A stretch of DNA of 64,000 nt, from positions 162,198,792 through 162,262,791 of the forward strand of contig OY757904.1 in the NCBI GenBank assembly GCA_963585895.1, written 5' to 3'. The translations under genes and the position numbers were made by a program. A model generated the notes under the pieces. That model was not told the DNA's origin, made no database searches, and saw only the letters and a program-made list of their open reading frames with translations. The DNA comes from Sepioteuthis lessoniana. Its lineage: Eukaryota; Mollusca; Cephalopoda; Myopsida; Loliginidae. Positions within the stretch are counted from its first letter, which is position 1, and every line of letters begins with the position of its first letter. Positions 61,717 through 64,000 of this stretch are shown here, in pieces.

Positions 61717-61765
<49 letters not shown>
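61505..61765 (+). mobile_element. LINE 3' end with (GAT)n tail (copy 2)
   Basis: On the plus strand, phrases such as GCACTGCAGAAGTAATGACG, GACGTCCTCTTATGGACTCC and the frame AKTYIQHFFTDSGFCLEKLP followed by RAITNKDGGLESQRNPCLQH correspond to DELIRDVLLW, ARTYIQQLCEDTG and DLPRAMNDREEWRERVRDI in copy 1. It ends in GAT repeats (61718-61765), exactly where copy 1 has its tail. It is more diverged than copy 1, with small indels, and hence older. It is a short, 5'-truncated LINE. Confidence 0.85.
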
Positions 61766-62311
61766 ATATTTTGTAACTGACTCGTTGTTTGCTGATATAA
61801 TAGGAGATTTTAAAATTTTTCTTCAAGTTGCTTTGTCTTGTCAAATGCTACTGCGAAAAAAATGGCATTCAGTCTTATTCCATTGATAAAATTAATTCCA
61901 CCAGTAAGGTTAAATTTCTTTAGTTCAAAATAAAAAGTACGATTTCTAGTATCAATGTTTTAGACCATTTATGAGCAAACTGCAGTCCGTGGGTCACATG
62001 CAGCCTGCGCTGCCGTCTGAATGACCCACTCAAATACTTCAGTTTTTGTTGAGTTATTTTAATAAAAATGTTCTTTTTACCGAAGAGAAAAAGATAATGT
62101 GTTCTCTCTTTCTAAGGCAGATGCGTACGCATTTTTGGTCTTTTCTCTTGGGAAAAACTGCCGGTTTTTTTTTTTGGTTTTTTTTTTGTTTATCTTAGAA
62201 ATGCAGCTCACCTTATGATGAGCCATATCTCATGCAGGGCCTGCTTCGCGAAAAAAGTTAACCGAGGTTGTTTTAGACGTTCATAAATATACTTTCTGTT
62301 AGCATCAATAA
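61766..62311. other. AT-rich DNA, with a possible hAT-like remnant
   Basis: Near 61978-62020 the phrase AAACTGCAGTCCGTGGGTCA followed by CATGCAGCCTGC resembles the GC-rich tract often seen near hAT transposase C-termini or their insertions. The evidence is weak. T-rich runs lie at 62165-62190. No gene was recognised. Confidence 0.3.
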
Positions 62312-62519
62312 GTAAGAGTAACGACCTTAGTCGAGGCTCCCTTTTCGAGAGCTACTACACTTTCCCTACTACTCCTTTGCCTGGATTGCTCCACTTTACC
62401 CTTGATCCTTACCTTATAATACTGAGTGTTAAGCAAGGAGGTATCAAGTACCCTTTTTTGAGTCTTTGGTATGACTCGACCTGGGAATTGAACATTCTAA
62501 CCATCATGCCAATGTCCGG
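62312..62519 (-). mobile_element. tRNA-derived SINE, type 2 (copy 3, internally shortened)
   Basis: This is the same family as the copies at 47659 and 51802, inverted. The minus strand reads CCGGACATTGGC, GGTTAGAATGTTCAATTCCC, GTCATACCAAAGACTC, CTCCTTGCTTAACAC, GTAGCTCTCGAAAAGGG and CCTCGACTAAGGTCG. The head lacks about 22 bases between box A and box B, so Pol III transcription of this copy is unlikely. A 7-bp target duplication, TCAATAA (62305-62311 and 62520-62526), flanks it. Confidence 0.87.
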
Positions 62520-62695
62520 TCAATAAAAACGGTTAATGAAATTAAAAATTTAGACAGAGGAGTTTTCTTTAAAATAAATCCTAAACATTTTATGAAGCCA
62601 TTTGACAAAGTCATAATTCATGAGTTGAGGAAATGCAAATATTAGCGAAAGATGATTATAATAAAATCTAATATGAAAATTAAAAAATCATTTAC

Positions 62696-62786
62696 CTATA
62701 TTAACTTTGCACGTTATCTTCAGCGCAGGATCTGTGTATCTTTTGCATTCCGCGATTTCAAGTGTGTTTAAATTTGAGATAGTTAT
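62696..62786 (-). CDS. Candidate exon, 91 bp, two cysteines
   Basis: On the minus strand a segment is bounded by a strong 3' splice site (CATATTCCTTTCAG ending at 62787) and a 5' splice site GTAAAT (62695-62690). Read in phase 0 it encodes ITISNLNTLEIAECKRYTDP and then ALKITCKVNI, leaving one base over (phase 1). The two Cys and alternating hydrophobic residues would suit an extracellular beta-sandwich edge, but I recognise no domain. The codon composition is less AT-biased than the flanks. It may be a real internal exon of a gene extending on the minus strand; neighbouring exons were not identified. Confidence 0.35.
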
Positions 62787-62928
62787 CTGAAAGGAATATG
62801 AAAAAGCAATATTTAATTTGAAAACTAAATAACACAGGAACGTAACAAGAGATACAAAAATGAAAAGTGAAGCAGAATTTTTTTTAAACCAAGTGTTGGC
62901 CAACTGAATAATAAAAAGAAAATAAAAC

Positions 62929-63250
62929 AAGTCCGACCGTAAGTCTCTCCTCACTTACAAGCTCGATTGGTTGTCTTTTTGACAAAAAGTCCGACCGTAA
63001 GTCTATTCAAAAATAAAACAAGTCCGACCGTAATTCTCCTCTCACTTGCAAGCCCGATTGGTAACCTTCGTAACAAACAAAAAGAGAGCAAAGTCCGACC
63101 GTAAGTCTCTCCTCACTCACAAGCTCGATTTGTAGTCTTTTTGACAAAACACAGTCCGACCGCAAGTCTCTTTTCACTCGCAGGCTCGATTGATAATCTT
63201 CGCTCGCAGCAAAACAAAGTCCGACTGTAAGCCTCTTTTCACTTGCAACA
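62929..63250. repeat. Irregular tandem repeat, GTCCGACCGTAAGTC motif, six copies
   Basis: The motif GTCCGACCGTAAGTC (with variants) lies at 62931, 62989, 63022, 63093, 63154 and 63219. Each copy is followed by CTCTCCTCACTNACAAGCTCGATTG-type sequence except the short third unit. Spacings are 33-71 bases. It may belong to the LTR of the retroelement to its right. Confidence 0.75.
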
Positions 63251-63564
63251 AGAGCCCCAGCTGTGCTGTAATTTAAATTGTTTTTGGATAAATGTAATAC
63301 ACAAAAGAGGGTGAAGGGTATGTCTCCTTGACAACAAGAAAACCACGTGAAATCAACTTCCTAGTAAACAGTCCTTCTTTCTTCTTCAGCCTTTTTCCTC
63401 CGTTGTCCTGTCTCTTTCTTACACGACGCGTTCACTGACTCAGCGTTCCCCCTCGTCTTCTCTCGTCCGTCCGAGATTTAGACGATATTGTCTAAAGGAT
63501 GTAGCTTATACCGCCTTGCTGGTACAATTCACTAATGCAGATTCTGCCTTTCAGATTCCCTACA
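63251..63564 (-). repeat. Probable 3' LTR part of the right-edge retroelement
   Basis: On the minus strand, a candidate LTR start TGTAGGGAATCTGAAAGG begins at 63564, directly after a run of G (63567-63575) of the kind found in polypurine tracts. The other end is uncertain, and the repeats at 62929-63250 may lie inside it. Only one LTR is in the window, so the call rests on position and the purine tract. Confidence 0.4.
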
Positions 63565-64000
63565 ACCCCCCCCCCGGTGATCTCATGATCACACAAATGA
63601 CAAACCGGGGTGGATCTCTTGCGTCTAGCGCTCCTCCGCGGTAATACCACTTCCTCCTCAAATGACTCGTCTGCAGAAGTGTCATCCGTTACATGCGCGG
63701 TGTTTACTTCTAAGGGATCACCGCGTGCTTCGTTGATGGTAATCACTCTTGCACTTTGGGTCGAGAGTTTACTGTCACTCCCTGCTTCAGAGGTATCCAG
63801 GCCTATGACGGGACGCAGGTCCCTTACATGACGGAGCATCCCGTTGACGAGGACGTTCTGTGAGTTGATCACGTCTACGTGCAAAAGATGTACAACGTCC
63901 TTTTGGGGTCTTCATCCAGACACGATCGCCTACGTCATATCTTATTTGCTGCTGTTCGGGCTTATCTAGAGGGGGCGCATCAATACCCTTCAGTCGGACG
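63492..64000 (-). mobile_element. Ty3/gypsy-like retroelement fossil, pol C-terminal part, leaving the window
   Basis: The minus strand encodes a GDRVW-type stretch followed by VLVNGMLRHVRDLRPVIGLD and a tail with RRSARRKRSTPVCHLCDHEI. This matches the end of integrase and the C-terminal tail of Ty3/gypsy-like polyproteins (GDRVWVK...VLVDG.PRHV.DLRP...RRSTR). The element continues beyond 64000, so most of gag and pol is outside. The visible part appears broken, with at least one interruption. It is a different lineage from the 15.2-20.2 kb element, whose C-terminal stretch is unlike this. Confidence 0.75.

Noticed and set aside
61978-62020. hAT-transposon-like tract
   Set aside because: Only a short GC-rich phrase resembles it; no transposase piece or terminal inverted repeats were seen.

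Overview
This is a repeat-dominated, intergenic stretch of an animal genome, most probably a cephalopod mollusc of the octopus type. The signs are tRNA-derived SINEs with mollusc/cephalopod-like heads, several non-LTR retrotransposon (LINE) tails, very long microsatellites, AT-rich single-copy DNA and GT-AG exon candidates. The species call is inference from remembered repeat style. No complete host gene, rRNA, functional tRNA or CRISPR was found.

Layout. (1) 1-14407: a satellite with a 60-bp monomer, continuing off the left edge, with a higher-order repeat of about 4.57 kb. (2) 15232-20254: a young LTR retrotransposon fossil (Ty3/gypsy-like, SCAN-like capsid) on the minus strand, with two nearly identical LTRs of about 1.03 kb and a 5-bp target-site duplication. 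(3) 20255-22955: unique DNA holding a tRNA-SINE, a 111-bp minisatellite, microsatellites and a promoter-like module. (4) 22956-23640: a GC-rich tandem duplication (unit about 340 bp) with strong hairpins, then GC-rich unique DNA. (5) 23940-42316: a second satellite, 50-bp monomer, with a divergent left edge and nested higher-order duplications. (6) 42317-52385: AT-rich DNA with LINE fragments, two SINEs, an older LTR related to the one at 15.2-20.2 kb, and one exon candidate. (7) 52386-58250: a third satellite, basic unit about 35-37 bp, organised as 123-bp and about 74-bp higher-order units and decaying to the right. (8) 58251-64000: unique DNA, another LINE tail, a third copy of the 47.7-kb SINE family, a second copy of the promoter-like module, one exon candidate, and the end of another LTR element leaving the window on the right.

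The three satellites total about 38.5 kb, some 60% of the window. Long open frames occur only where the repeat period is divisible by three (60 and 123 bp) and vanish where it is not (50 and about 74 bp), so they are read as accidents of period. The most interesting signals are paired changes that keep hairpins in the 340-bp units and at the left edge of the 50-bp satellite, the colinear YY1-like/TATA module found in two inverted copies, and two splice-bounded exon candidates.
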